This document shows positions 50,219 through 62,729 of a stretch of 64,000 nucleotides of DNA, piece after piece. This DNA is from Acanthornis magna (taxonomy: Eukaryota > Chordata > Aves > Passeriformes > Acanthizidae), in assembly GCA_036785705.1 (NCBI GenBank), contig JAWUZG010000084.1:10243501-10307500 (forward strand), written 5' to 3'. Every line of letters starts with the position of its first letter. Positions within the stretch are counted from its first letter, which is position 1. The position numbers were made by a program, and so were the translations under genes. The notes below the pieces were generated by a model. It ran no database searches. It was not told where the DNA came from and saw nothing but the letters and a program-made list of their open reading frames with translations.

Positions 50219-52591
50219 CTGAAAGGTGTAAGGAGATAAGGAATAGTTTATCAGTTGCTCAGCAGAAAGAGATACACAAGATTATTTTGTACAGAAAGAC
50301 ATTTACATGCATTCGTGGTTATCACAACAGATGTGAGTAGCCTTGGAAAACCCCCATATTAAAAAGTTACCATTAAAAAAAGGAAAGGATGGTTGGGGTA
50401 ATTTAGAGCCTTCTGACAGTTTCACCCACTCTCTGAAGCCTGCCTTAATTGGTCCTGTTGCAGAGTCAGTGTCTCAGTATGACTCTGGAAAAGCAGTTTT
50501 CTGCTCCAGGAAATTATTTCTCAATCTGTTAGGTCAACAGACTCCTTCTGGCTTCAGACATTAGAATATTGTTTGTGAAATGACAGCAAACAGCTTTTCT
50601 CCCAAAACATAAACATGCATTTCTTGCATCCAGGCAAGCCAGATGACAATAACTCTTTCCCTGTTTCATCTTGCAGTGAACTGAACTCCAAGATGTGCTA
50701 TTAAGAAATATAATGGTTATAGAAAAATTTAAGAATATTAACAGTCTCTTGCATTTTAAGTCTCTTCAGTACTTGAGTCTCCTTCATTGAGGCTGTTTAT
50801 GAAGCATTATTCTTGTTCTAATAAGATGACAAAAGAAAACATTATTCCACTTAAGAAGTTCAGTCCAAATCCTACTGAAGTCAATGGCTGCTTCACTGAT
50901 TTTAATGGGAATGGACACAGGCCTACCTTTATCGACTTTGACCGGTGCTACCCAGTTTGTTACCACTGACAAGAAACATTCTCCTGACAGAGGTCTCAGC
51001 AAACAGCAACAGTGTATATGACCAAGATCATATTAAAAACAAACCACAGATGCCTTTTTCATAAAATGATTCAGCTGGCTTAGAAAGAAGAATAAAATAA
51101 AATCTATGCAAAATTTGTACTTTACCCTCTATCATATTAAGGACTACACAAAGAGTCATTTTTACAATACTACAAACAGAATCAGCATGAAATGCTGTTC
51201 TCAGACAGACCAGATTCATGCTTACTGGGATCCTTGGCTTTGAAGCATAAAGAGAATGTTTAGCCCTCCTTGCAACCCGTCTTTACTGCCAGCACCAAGC
51301 GCTGTGAAATGGAGGCAGAGGGACAAGCATGAACACTCAGCCCTCTCCTTTCCTCAGCAACATCAAGCCATCCTGAGGCCACAGCTAGGGACAAAGTTGC
51401 TGAAAGTTCATTCAGAAAAAATACTCAGATCATAATAAGACCAGAATAAGGTTAACAACCTTATTAGAGAGATGGTTGGGTAGAAACCAGTTATCTGAAA
51501 TAAAGAGGTCAAAGTGGCTGCCAGCAGATACTCATTTGGCTGAGATGAACAGACACAGAATTCAGAATATACAGATGACCTAGAGATCTGGCACCTTGGG
51601 CATCTGAAATCAATATCCACTTGTGCAATCCTCCTGTTCCACCAAAACCAGTGAATAAATACTTGAAGGAATCACCTCAGTCATTAGCACAGCAATAGTG
51701 AAAGGTGGTTAAATGCTTTTATACTTCTGGTCTGAGGTAAAGTACAAAGTCATCAGAAGAGCTGCACACATTGGACTGCAGCTGCTGGAGTTTTAAGACA
51801 TTAAAAAAATCTCTTTTGAAAACATATCCAATCCAGGTTCATTAACTGTTAGGGATAGCTGAAGACAGTTTTGACTTCACTGCACTTATACTTGCTAACC
51901 TGACATTGAGCTTTTTGGATTTTGCACAAGACTACTGTGGAGAGTGGTACCATCTTCCGACAACAGCTTAGAGCAAAAAAAACCCCAAACCAAACAAGGC
52001 ATGACATCCAGTTGTGTCACTTTTTAAAGCATCTTAAAGTATGAGAGACAGGAAAATGATAACACTTGTAAAAATCTGTACCAAAATGTTTCTCAAAACT
52101 CCTACTCCTGCCTTCAAATAATACTAGTGTAATAGAAAAGAAAATTACTTTTCTTCTGTGTGTATCTTAATGCCATCAGGCCAGTTCCTAATATTCTCAG
52201 TCTGCATTTGAAAAAACAACAGTCACGAAAATAACGTTGCTAGAATTTAGTCTTTCAAAAGAAATTTAATCAAAGAAATCACTAAGTAATATCTGAATAA
52301 ACACACCAAGTTCTTGGGTACAATTTTTAAGCAGCACCAAATGATGCAATTCTAATAACTAAAAAACCTACGTTTCCCTGAGGATCAGCAGCATTTTGGT
52401 TCTTCATGCTCTGTACCTCTTTGGAAATTTGATTTATGCTTTAAAGCCATGCTGCTGTTGCACAAAAATAACTTTTGGACAATACATTGTGGTGACAGTA
52501 CACTTCATGCATTCTGGAAAGGAAAATGCAAAGCTCTCCAGCATATGGAGTAAACCACCCTGTCCCAGTGACTTAAAATGCAGAAACTTAC
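50219..52591 (-). other. PTPN5 intron
   Basis: No exon or young repeat was recognised. Near 50.87-50.92 kb there is one copy of the short old 'gaagtcaatgg' motif described in the findings. Confidence 0.75.
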
Positions 52592-52676
52592 TCGGGAGAA
52601 TTGTTTTGTAGCGATTCTTACGCACTAAGCCTGGAATATCATATTCCTTTGGATCAACAAAGTTCATTGGAATTTC
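52592..52676 (-). CDS. PTPN5: PTPN5 exon: start of phosphatase domain, KNRY loop
   Basis: An 85-nt exon with acceptor ttttttaacag, donor gtaagt, phase 0 in and one nt out. It encodes EIPMNFVDPKEYDIPGLVRK followed by NRYKTILP and the first base of an Asn codon. KNRY is the phosphotyrosine-recognition loop shared by classical tyrosine phosphatases. The 28 residues appear essentially identical to mammalian STEP as I recall it, showing strong purifying selection. Confidence 0.97.
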
Positions 52677-55600
52677 CTGTTAAAAAACAAGAAAAACAAA
52701 AACCCACGAAAACATAAGAGACAGTAGGTAGTATTATTAGATTCACAGGAGGAATAAAAGCCCCAAGTCTATTATGAACTCCCTGTGAGGGAGGCAAAGT
52801 GATGAAGTCAGCTGGGACATATTGTACAGTACTTCTAGCAACTTACCACCAAAATATGATTGATGTTTCCTTTTACTGTCACTGGCTTTCTTTTCTTCAT
52901 GTGAAAACGCTTCTAGTGACTAATTCATTGAGTAACACGCACGACATGTTCACTCCTAATATTATTAGAACTGAATTGCAAGTGTAGGCACAGAGCGATG
53001 CAAAACGTTGTATGCAAGACACTGCTCCAAAAGGCTGGACCTCAGCACCATCCTTTCTGACTCACATTGCTTCCTCTCTGAGGGTGGAAGTTATTAATTT
53101 GCTAGGGACTTGCACCAGCAACGAAGTATGACACGTTATGACAGGTTGGTGTGCTGACCTGACTCCATGGAGCTGGGAGAGCGTCACCACTTTGCTCATC
53201 GCACTGTCAAGCTCCATGGAAAAGGACAGCAAAGGGGTATTCAGGGATTTCCTGCTCTCTACATCACTGCTGCAAAGAATACACAAAGATGGAGTGGCTT
53301 CCGATTCTCCACTGCTCATCCCCAGCAATAAGTAGCCAACACCAGGCGGGAACAAACAGGACCCTTCTGCTAGTTGGAGTCAGTAGGCAGGAGAAGAGAA
53401 GGGATGTGTTAACCAGGCTCAGCAAAGATATATGGCTCATGGGAACTTGGAAGCAGAGCTGGTCATCCCAGCTGCCACACACTGGATTTGAGAGACCACT
53501 ATTGGACAGACTGGTAACAGCAATCAGGGTTGAGTAAGACAAGCCTCACTCTAGGAAAAAAATTTAAAATTATGGACTGTAGAAACATAGAATCATTAAG
53601 GCTGAAAATGACCTTTAAGATCATTGATCCAACCTTTCACCTAGCCACCTCCATGTTCACTGCTAAGCCATGTCCCCAAGTGCCACATCCACACGATTTT
53701 GAACACTTTCAGGGATGGTGATTCCACCACTTCCTTGGACAGCCTGTTCCAGTGCTTCACCCCTTCACTGAATAATTTTTTCCTAATACCCAATCTAAAC
53801 CTGCCCTGGGGCAACTGGAGGCCAGTTCTGGAACTTTAGAAGACTATGTGCACTTTATCTATTACAAAGCACTGCATACTGCTGGCTTTAACCAGAGGCA
53901 ATTAGTGACGAGAACATTTCGTTGAAGTAATTTCCTATCAATTTGGAGAACTGCATAGGAACAAAACCTTCATATTTTTCTCAATTGTTCCTTGGTATTT
54001 AGTCAACCTAAACTCTTCCTGAGCCAAGCTCCATGGGCTGTTTTTGGGTCTTAAGTCATTCACCGCGCTGGCCAATTCTGGGTGAAATCAACAGGACCAC
54101 TGTCTGAGTACAAACCCTACATCTTGTAAGAATTTCGGGATTTAGCCCTGCAAATATCCTTTCTGACTTTTCTTCCAAAATGAAACAGCTGCTCGCCTCA
54201 TCTGGGATCTGGACTTTGAAAACCAAGCAGGTTAGACAGAGTGAAAATAGATGATGAAGAGCTAGCTGCTGATAACTGTTTCATAAAAAAAGAACTAGTT
54301 CACAATTTTTAATTACAGAAATGACATTTTGATTGCACAGCATTTTGTGCTCTTTCAGTTTTCATTACAGAATGAAAATAGCTTGGGATGGTTTGGCTGC
54401 TGAATAATTCTATGAACACCAGGAAACCCAATTCAAAATCTCTCAGAGAAATGAAGCATATTTTTTCCTACTTCTAACATTATTTTTTTTGCTTGAAAGC
54501 TACAGTGTAGCTCAGAGACTGATGAAACTGTATGTGGACTAGTTTAGCAGTCAGTTCAGACACCAAGTGAACATTCCCTCCCTAAAAGAGCATTAGATGC
54601 TTTACTTTAAAAGAATCAGGGCTTTGCCTACACAAAAGCTGCTTTCCTTCAACTTGTACAGCACTAAGAGTATTAAGGACCACAGACACCTCGTGTTCTG
54701 TTTTAAAACAGAAGTCCAGACTGTCCCCTTGTTCCTGAAACTGCACAAGGAGGTAGGACAGCAAGTGATCATCAGAGTTTTAGTCTTTCCCTTTTAAATA
54801 CTTAGAGGTCATGAAGAGGACAGGCTGGAAGGGCCGTAATGTTGCAAAACATAATCTTCCTCCTGCTCTGCTGAGATTTCATGCTTAAGAGAATATTTGA
54901 CATAGCAATATTAACTTCAGTAGCTCTTGATCACATGCCCTGCAACACCTCAGCATGCAAAGTCTGCGCCCTGGTTACCTCCCATCCTGAGCAGGAATTT
55001 ACAGCCCTGACTAATACACATAATGCAGCCACTGGAGCATTTTGCATACTTTTTTTTTTGGTCAGGTATAATAGATACGACAAACATGACAATACCTAAC
55101 ACATGGACACTCAACCAATTAGGGAAGAGACTCAATAGCATGAAAGATCTAAAAAGCCAGGCTACTCACTACACTAAAATGTATCTGACCTTTTTCCTAA
55201 ACTACTTAGAAAACCCAATTTGCAACCGCTTACTTCATCTGTGTAAGTATATTTTTCCGAAATGAGGCAAAGAATCTTTCTGCCAAAGTATTAGTAGATA
55301 CAGCGAGCCAAGGAATAGTTTTCAGACTCCTTAAAAGCAACTAACAGAGAAGCTTACAACTGGTAAATTATTTCTGTGCAGAAAAAAACCCCAGTAAGAC
55401 ATACTTTCTATATCTTCTGCTGAATTACAGAGCCACACTGTGTTTCAAGTAACCAGAGAATATTTAGATTTGGAAAGTAGCTCCACATTAAGCATTCAAC
55501 AGCAAAGAGGGTGAATTAGGACTAATTTCATCCCTAGGGCAACTCCAGACACATTTCAAGAAGTTATGTCTGTAGCAAATGTGGCTTTTCTTCTATATGC

Positions 55601-55929
55601 TAGTGATTTTTCTTTTCCTTTGGTTAAAAAAGTAATATATGTCAGGGAAAAAAAAAATAAAAATCAAATGTCTTGTGAAAACAAAGATATGTTGTTGTTG
55701 TTGCCAGAACAAATTCGTTAGTTTTTAAGTGACAATATCATTGAAAGCTTTCAGACATTGTAATTTCAAGGGATGACAAATTTGGGAATTGCATTAAATG
55801 CTTCACTGACAGAAGCGGAGTTTGCAAGTACTACTTTTAGACTGGCAGAAAATAATAGCGAGGTCTTCTATAGAGAGACAACATCCCATTTTTATTAATG
55901 GTCCTAGAACAGAGAGGTCAGACACTCAC
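52677..55929 (-). other. PTPN5 intron with a CR1 copy
   Basis: Intron between the KIM exon and the KNRY exon. It contains one CR1 tail (about 53.58-53.83 kb) and nothing else recognised. Confidence 0.8.
53582..53828 (-). mobile_element. CR1 3' end fragment
   Basis: The plus strand 'acatagaatcattaaggctg', 'agccatgtccccaagtgcca', 'cagggatggtgattccacca' and 'ctaatacccaatctaaacct' are the complement of a CR1 tail of a subfamily other than the 16.7 kb copy. It is intronic in PTPN5 and in sense with it. Confidence 0.92.
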
Positions 55930-56119
55930 AAAGAACTCTGCCTGGAGTATGAAAGGATCCAGGGCTTTCTTGTGCAGCTCCTCTTCAGTAAGGATGTTCG
56001 ATGCTGTCTGGAGGTATTCTCGGGCTGACTGTTCCCGTGGGGACATGACATAGCCAAAGCCTTGCTCAGAACAGCCTGGGGTGCACATATCCAGTGTGAG
56101 TGAAACATTTGAACCTCTC
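55930..56119 (-). CDS. PTPN5: PTPN5 exon: KIM (PKA site) and kinase-specificity sequence
   Basis: A 190-nt exon whose first G completes the split Arg codon; the donor is gtgagtg after AEFF. It starts RGSNVSLTLDM, so with the previous exon the full KIM GLQERRGSNVSLTLDM is intact. The serine in RRGS is the PKA/calcineurin-controlled switch that blocks substrate binding in mammalian STEP. Next come CTPGCSEQGFGYVMSPREQS and AREYLQTASNILTEEELHKK, the kinase-specificity region with a Ser-Pro ERK site, then ALDPFILQAEFF leading into the phosphatase fold. No frame damage is seen. Confidence 0.97.
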
Positions 56120-58810
56120 CTGCAAAACAGAGTGGTCAAAGTTTGCTACAACAGCCCCATCATTGCCAGTAATGACAGATGAACAACTTCAGAAAGTCAC
56201 CCAGGTGGTTCTGATGGGGACATTTTGGTCTCTACCTGTAAGAAAACGGATGATTCTTCTTGTGTAGACAAAACTGGAAGATGATTTTGTACACTGAGAT
56301 GTCAGTGGGGTAAGATCTTGGGGTAAACTACTAGTTCAACATTAGTAAAGACATGAAAAGCCAGCCACTGCAGTGAATAATTTTTCTATCCAAATAATGT
56401 TCTTGCCACGACTGTACATAATGAGAAGAGTAAAATGAAGGTCTCAACATCTTAACAGCTACATTAAAAACAGAGAAACTGTTGAATGCAGAATTTTTAG
56501 TGGCTTTACTGTAAGTTAGCCACAAAACAAAACAAGGAAGTCAAAATGCCTACTATTGAAAAAAGTTTTAAAGCATTTCTGAGCTTCTGTTAATCTCCCA
56601 TATGATAGACAAAAGTAAGATTCAAAAACCATAAGTGAATCTATATTTAAATATCTTTAACATAATAATAAAGTCACACAATATGATGATTACTAGGTAA
56701 AGGTTCTATACATCCACACAGTAAACCTATTTTTGATCAATCTCAACTTGAAAAATCTAGCTAGAAGGTATGTGCAGGAGCTATTAAAACCCATGTAAGC
56801 ATGCAGGCATAACTAGCTCACAGAGAAGACAGAAGTCATTGTTTGGATGACAGCCCTTTTCCTGGATTCAGGAATTTGTCCAAAAGAATTTGCAGCTGGC
56901 CTCCTGCTACGATTCACAGTCATGGGGAAATGCCAGCAGTGGCAGACACAGAATCTTTAGTGACTCCTTTCAAAGGATTTTGATCTTGCCCTCCTGTGTG
57001 CTATTAAACAGCTACCACATTTCTCCCCCAAAACAGATGCATCTGACAATGAATGCTTTTGGTTCTTTCCAGGTAGAAAGAAGCTACCTACACTAATAGC
57101 TCTTCATCATGAGGAAATGAGATTATTTCTTCTTCAGCAACATTCAGCGGTGTTTGAATTCAGCTGCTGACCACCCTTCTAATAGCGTAGGTGGTTAAAA
57201 AAGAACAAGAGGCAACGAGAATGGATGCAAAAGAGGCATAGGTGGGTAATTTAACACAACACCAAACAAAGAAAAAGTGACCAATGCTTAATGTAAATGA
57301 AATTTGTCAAGACATAGCTCAAATCTGAAATGATGTCTGACTTCTCAAGGGCACATGTATGTCAAAAACAAGTTTATATCTTAAGTGTATGCATTGTACC
57401 TAGTTTGAGAACTTCAAGCAATTGCTTTCATTCTTTCAGTTATTTGACAGGTTTTTCATTGTAATTCATTACTTTAACCAATTGATTGTTCCCCAAGTGA
57501 TACTCCCCAATTGATATTCCCCAATTCTCTTGATACAGTGTCTTTCCTGCAGGCTGGCAGTCACCTGAGGAGAAATGCCACATCTTTAAAATGACAGAAA
57601 CAGGAAAAAATCAGGGATAGTCAAGAACACAAGTGACTCCCATATTTCAAGCCCAATCTTGCCTTTAATAAAAAACTAACAAAACTCACTGATAGCAGCA
57701 GCTTCAGGGACAAGCCCCAGAACTTACTGTGATCTCATATAAAGGCAGAATAAAACGATAAAAGGCATAAAATTTTAGGACAGTGTTACAACAAACCATA
57801 AAGTGAGAAAAAACATTCTAAGCTCACAGAGTGCAAATTGAAAGCCTCTTCTGTAACATCCCTTTTTACAGTGTCCTGGGGAGCTTTGGAAAGTCAGCAT
57901 TGTCTTCTTAAAATCTAAGTTCCGCCCTTTGTTTTAAGCTTTAGAGATGAGAATTAACTATGGTTAGTGCTCCAATTAAGCTTGAAAACTGATACATAAA
58001 GAAAGGTGATACTTAGTTATGCTGGGCCCTTCAGTAACTTCATTCTTATTCATAACATCATCACTTTTGCAAAATTTCTTCACAGGAATTCAATCATCAA
58101 GACCTTTGTTCTATTACACTAAGACAACTGAAAGGACACAAAACAGAAAAAGGTTTTCCTTTTATCTTGAAACTGCCCCTTCCCAGCTGTGAATCTCTCT
58201 GAGATGGTCCTGACCTGTGCCTGAGAAACTCATCTTTTCGAGTTGCCCTTACGGTTCAAGCAGTGAACACCAGCTCACCCCAAAGTTTCATTCCTGGGTT
58301 CATTTGAATCAAATTAATTTTTTTCTGGATTAACTCATATAAATATGAGAAATACTGAAGACTACCACTTTTTCTATGGTTTGCTTTTGGAGAAAAGACT
58401 AGACCTCCAGCATGAGTGAGAGGGGAAAAAAAAATAAAAATCAACAAGACCCACCTCTTTCAGAGGTAAAATCTTTCACCGCCCTACAGTGTATTTCATG
58501 CTATGCAGTTGCTGTCTTCATGAATGGTGAGAGACTGATGAAACACAAATAGATGCATTCAATGGAAAGAAATGATCCTTTAGAAAAGCACTTGTTGACA
58601 GCTGTCCAGAAACTGTGTGTTGTTTAGCTAACATGCTTCTATTTATGACTGGAATGAAAACAGGACAGGGAAAAAAAGCAGGTGGTTGACTTTAAAATCA
58701 CGTTTTAAAGTTACATTCACAAAGGCAATAAAGCTTCTTACTAGGCACAGAACTCCTAAATCCACAACATCTGGGACCAGACTTTTCCCTGTTAGTCACA
58801 TCTACCCTAC
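56120..58810 (-). other. PTPN5 intron, nothing recognised
   Basis: AT-rich intron splitting the KIM coding sequence. No repeat or exon was recognised. Confidence 0.75.
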
Positions 58811-59052
58811 CTTTCTTGCAAGCCCACGGATTTAACTGTCAGAGTAGCTGGGTCTGTCTCCGCTTTAATGTCCATTACGCAGTCAAAAACTGGAGTCTCT
58901 GGCACGGGATCCAAATCTAGGAAGTCATCCTCATTTTTATCCTCTGTCCACTCTGAGTACGTGAAGGAAGGCTGCCGGCTCACAGATTGGCGTCTGCAGT
59001 CCTCTTGCAGCGGAAAAGGGGGTTCTGGTTGGGCTCTGAGTAGATGCCAAAA
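58811..59052 (-). CDS. PTPN5: PTPN5 exon: juxtamembrane, PEST-like linker and start of KIM
   Basis: A 242-nt exon, phase 0 in, two nt of an Arg codon out (donor gtaggg). It reads FWHLLRAQPEPP, then CRRQSVSRQPSFTYSEW, an acidic PEST-like stretch (EDDFLDLDPVPETPVFDCVM) and TLTVKSVGLQER. The final GLQER is the first part of the kinase-interaction motif that docks ERK and p38, continued in the next exon. SVSRQPSF and the PEST region are highly conserved with mammalian STEP. The residue after YSEW is Thr (ACA). By my recollection of the mammalian protein this is Met, the start codon of the short STEP46 form (see findings). Confidence 0.96.
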
Positions 59053-62000
59053 CTGGAGGAAACAAACATTTAAAGAAGCTTTCTGTTTGTAGCCAGCCCT
59101 TCCATACAGCCTAGGGCATGGGTCTTTAGGGCAGCATCCCAGCTCCCTATATTAGAATTGGAGAGTACTGAAGAGAACAGGAATGTTCCATGCAGGAGTA
59201 GCTTTGTGGTGCATGTTACAAGGATTCACATCTACCCATTCAAACCCGCTTTCAGCCACAGACGTTTCCACAGAGCTGGCCAGGCTTAACTCAGGGATAC
59301 AGCGGAAGTGGAATGTGCTTGTGACCATCATATGCAAGCCAGTGTGATACACTGTCCTTTTGTTCAGTTTCTTATCCATCCCAGGCTTGTTTACAAAATA
59401 AAAATCTACTGTAGTATTCTACAAATCATACCTCTCGTGATTTAATGGCTCCCCATCTGAAATTTACATATAGCTGTCTTAAGTACATATAATTGAGCTG
59501 AACATCTTTAATAACCAGGCAATGTACCCCAAATTTATGTATAAACCCATCATTTTTTAAAGAGGCCTAAATTTTGATGTACCTGATCCTGAGGCTCAGA
59601 ATGCCCATATCACTTTTTGGCCATGGGCAAAGGCTGTGCTATAATCCAATTATCCAATTTAAATATAGTATTAACATAAAATAATGAATCCTGTGAAGTT
59701 CTAGGACACAAATTCAATACTGAAGTTTATATTACAAATTAATGAAAGGTTTGAAATTGCATTAATCTAAAAAATTTCTGTATCCTATCAGTTTGCACAG
59801 ATGTTGTGGTAGACTGGACAATTTGGAAATCAGAGCAGTAGACTTTAAATCCTCCATAAATTAGTAAAAATTTTCAAGCCCACCTCTGAATTCCAGGATC
59901 TGGAACCTTAAGCCAACTTCATCCATTAGCATCACTCAGGCTAATGCCATACAAACTATACTGCATTGTCATGCATCCTTTTGAGACGAAGAACAGACCT
60001 GATTTTCTACAGTAAAGCATCTTCTGTCCTTTTCTTACATGGCATTTAAAAGACTAGTTGAATTTTGAAAAGTGCCACTAAAAAAGGTCAAATTTCTCTT
60101 CCTAGGCTACTAAAGCACATTAGGATGCCATGCAGGACAGAGTCAATTTCAACATTGGGAAAGAAAGGTTTGGTCATAAAGGCACTTCTCATAGGAAAAG
60201 ATCCTTTCAAGGTCTCTTCTAGGCAGCACATGTCTTTAAATCCATTTTAAGGGGAGAGGGAAAGAGAGGTCACTCAGCTGAGACAAGGGGAAAATGAAGA
60301 AAACTGTCTTCATACTACAATCTGTTGTCCATCTGGCTGGGATTTTAGAAACCCTGCCTGGTTCATTCACCATTTTCAATGTTCTTCCAATGACTATGGT
60401 ATACCTTATTCCACAAATACTGATAAAAGCAGATGTTTGTGAATTGCAAAGCAGCATGACCTCAGACATCTGAGAGTAAGGTAATAGGTAGCTAGGAAGG
60501 GAACAGGCCTCTGTGCTCTCTCTAAACAGTCTCTCCTTCCTCATGTCCATGTTAGAGAAAGCATACCGGGTAAGCTGGACCATTGGTTAGAACTCACAGG
60601 ACACTTCTTATACTCTGCTGCCCAGTGACTTACCCAGAGAGCAGCGTGACACAAGAGCGACATTTGTGCCTCTACTCCACCTAGAAAACTCTTAGCACAG
60701 ACCACAGGAATACAAACCAGTGCAAACTTGCCTACATAGAAACTTGGAAAATGTTTTTCTACACACAAGTTTTAACCAACACAAAAATGGGCCAAGTCTA
60801 CTTTAATCTACACTGCTATTCATGTTCACTTGCAAGAGTTCACATGCAAAGCTGTCCAAATAGAGAACAGAATTTTTTCATGACAGAGAGCTTTCACTTA
60901 ACTTTACCTTCTGTGCTAAGAATGGGTCAGCAATAAATGTTTTCATCCACCAAGAAATAATTGAATATGCAAAGAAAATCACAACCTTGCTATTCAGATT
61001 TTTGGCCCAGAAATGTTTTGCTGCAAGATTACCTGGAAAATTTTTAGATGGCTCTTTTTTTTCTTTAGTATTTGCAATTATAGAAATCACCAGAAATTTA
61101 TTTTTGAGGCCAAAATTAATCTGGATAAGGTACAGTAGCATCCAAAAAGCAGAAAATTGCATAAACCTAGCTAACTTCCTTGCCTACATCAATGATCACA
61201 ATAACAGAGGCCTTAACTATAATTATTTTGCCTTGTGAATGGTTTTTAGAAAGTACATTTGCCTGACACATTAAACAGAAGATTTTGCCACTGTGATGCC
61301 TCTGAGTGAACTTATTATAATATGACATTACTTCCTAGCAGGCAGTGTGGCCAGCAAATCAAAGAAGGTATTTCCCTCTCCTTGGAACTGATGGAGCCGC
61401 ACATTGAATACCGTCTACAAATTTAGTTCCTCCAGTTTAAGACAGATATGGAAGAACTGGAGTGGTCCCAGTAGAGGGTTGCAAAGGAGGTCAGTGGTCT
61501 CAAGTACAAGAAAAAGGTGGAGGGAACTGGGTGTGTTCAGCCTTGCGAAGAAGAGGCCAGGGTGATATAAGTGGCCTACAACTACTTGAAGGGCAGGTCC
61601 AGAGATGCAGCCCGACATTTCTTGGTAGTGTCAGTTGATACCACAAGGGACAGTGGCCACAAGCCTGCAGAACTTCAGCTCAAACATTTAGATTTGTGAA
61701 CTTCAGATCTGACACTAGGAAAAAGCTCTTTCCCAAAAGTGCCACGCAGTTGTGGCACAGGCACACAGAGAGATGATCCATCCCTTCTCCTGAAGGTTTT
61801 CAAAATCTGTGGAGAAAAATTCACAGCAGACCTTACCAGGTGTTGGCAAGTGCCCTGCTTGAAGAAGGACCTTAGAACAGCAATCCCTTCCCACCTACAG
61901 TGCCATGATTCTAGGATGTACTTCATTATACTGTACATGACTCAAACAGCATGTACACAGCACAGCTTCAACCTCCTGGAGGTGGGAGGTGCTCCTGGGG

Positions 62001-62645
62001 TGCTCCGTAAGAACATGAGGCAATGCTCTGCCTGCATGTTCAGTAGCTGCATTCCCACTCTAAGAGAACAGTGCAGAGGGGTATGAAATGAAATGCCACA
62101 TTCAATTAGAGCTCGCTAACAAGAAAGAGTTCTCCATAGCTGTCCCATCTACCACATAACTTTGTGCCAGTTACACAATCAATGGAGAAACACAATACGC
62201 TCCTGCTCCCCAATAGCTGACAGCTAACTAGATTAATTGTAGTCATGCCACTTAAGCTTCTCATGCACCTGGGGCCTTGGCCTACATCTAACAGGACTTT
62301 ACATTCAGAAGTACGCTGGCACTCTGGAACAGCTCCTTCTGCCACTGAAGTCAATGGATGATGGTGCTGTTGCTGGACCATATCCCTTCTATTCAAGTGC
62401 AAAGAGCTTGCCCATCTGTGGATGGGAAGAATGAAAATCATCAGTGTAATCCCCAATTCATCAAGAAATTGAGTAAGGCTGATTCCTCTACATAAACTGA
62501 GCAGATAATTATACAGAAACAGCCCCAAAAATCATGCTTTAAAATCAACTTGGGCATAACACCAACAACTCTGGATAAATTAAACATCTTATAAAAACTC
62601 ACTGAAAAAGGGCATGAATATAGTTTGTGTTGTATCATAACTTAC
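59053..62645 (-). other. PTPN5 intron with an old CR1 copy
   Basis: Intron between the membrane exon and the PEST/KIM exon. Apart from a diverged CR1 at about 61.39-61.92 kb and a short old motif near 62.35 kb, I see nothing in it. Confidence 0.8.
61386..61920 (+). mobile_element. Diverged CR1 copy
   Basis: Order-preserved but eroded CR1 text, plus orientation: 'tggtcccagtagagggttgc', 'gaactgggtgtgttcagcct', 'gtggccacaagcctgcagaa', 'cactaggaaaaagctctttc' and 'ccttcccacctacagtgcca', then 'tgattctaggatg'. It is older than the other copies. Confidence 0.8.
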
Positions 62646-62729
62646 CAGAGATCCTAAAAACAGCAGTCCTAGAGAAGCCAAAGACAGCAAGATGTACGAT
62701 ACCACAACACTCCCAACTGTAGTCAGGCT
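62646..62729 (-). CDS. PTPN5: PTPN5 exon: second membrane-spanning segment
   Basis: Eighty-four nt, phase 0 at both ends, with acceptor tctcacag and donor gtaag. It encodes 28 residues, starting SLTTVGSVVVSYILLSLASL and ending GLLFLGSL, an uninterrupted hydrophobic helix of about 20 residues. In STEP61 the second membrane helix sits directly before the WHLLR stop-transfer motif, and the next exon here begins FWHLLR, so the fit is exact. The hydrophobic character is kept, but the residues differ much more from mammals than in the catalytic exons. The helix anchors the long isoform in the endoplasmic reticulum and postsynaptic membranes (family knowledge). This is the most 5' exon I can identify in the window. 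Confidence 0.88.

Noticed and set aside
53264..53542. Overlapping open frames on both strands in a PTPN5 intron
   Set aside because: Mutual antisense openness and lack of motifs point to chance.
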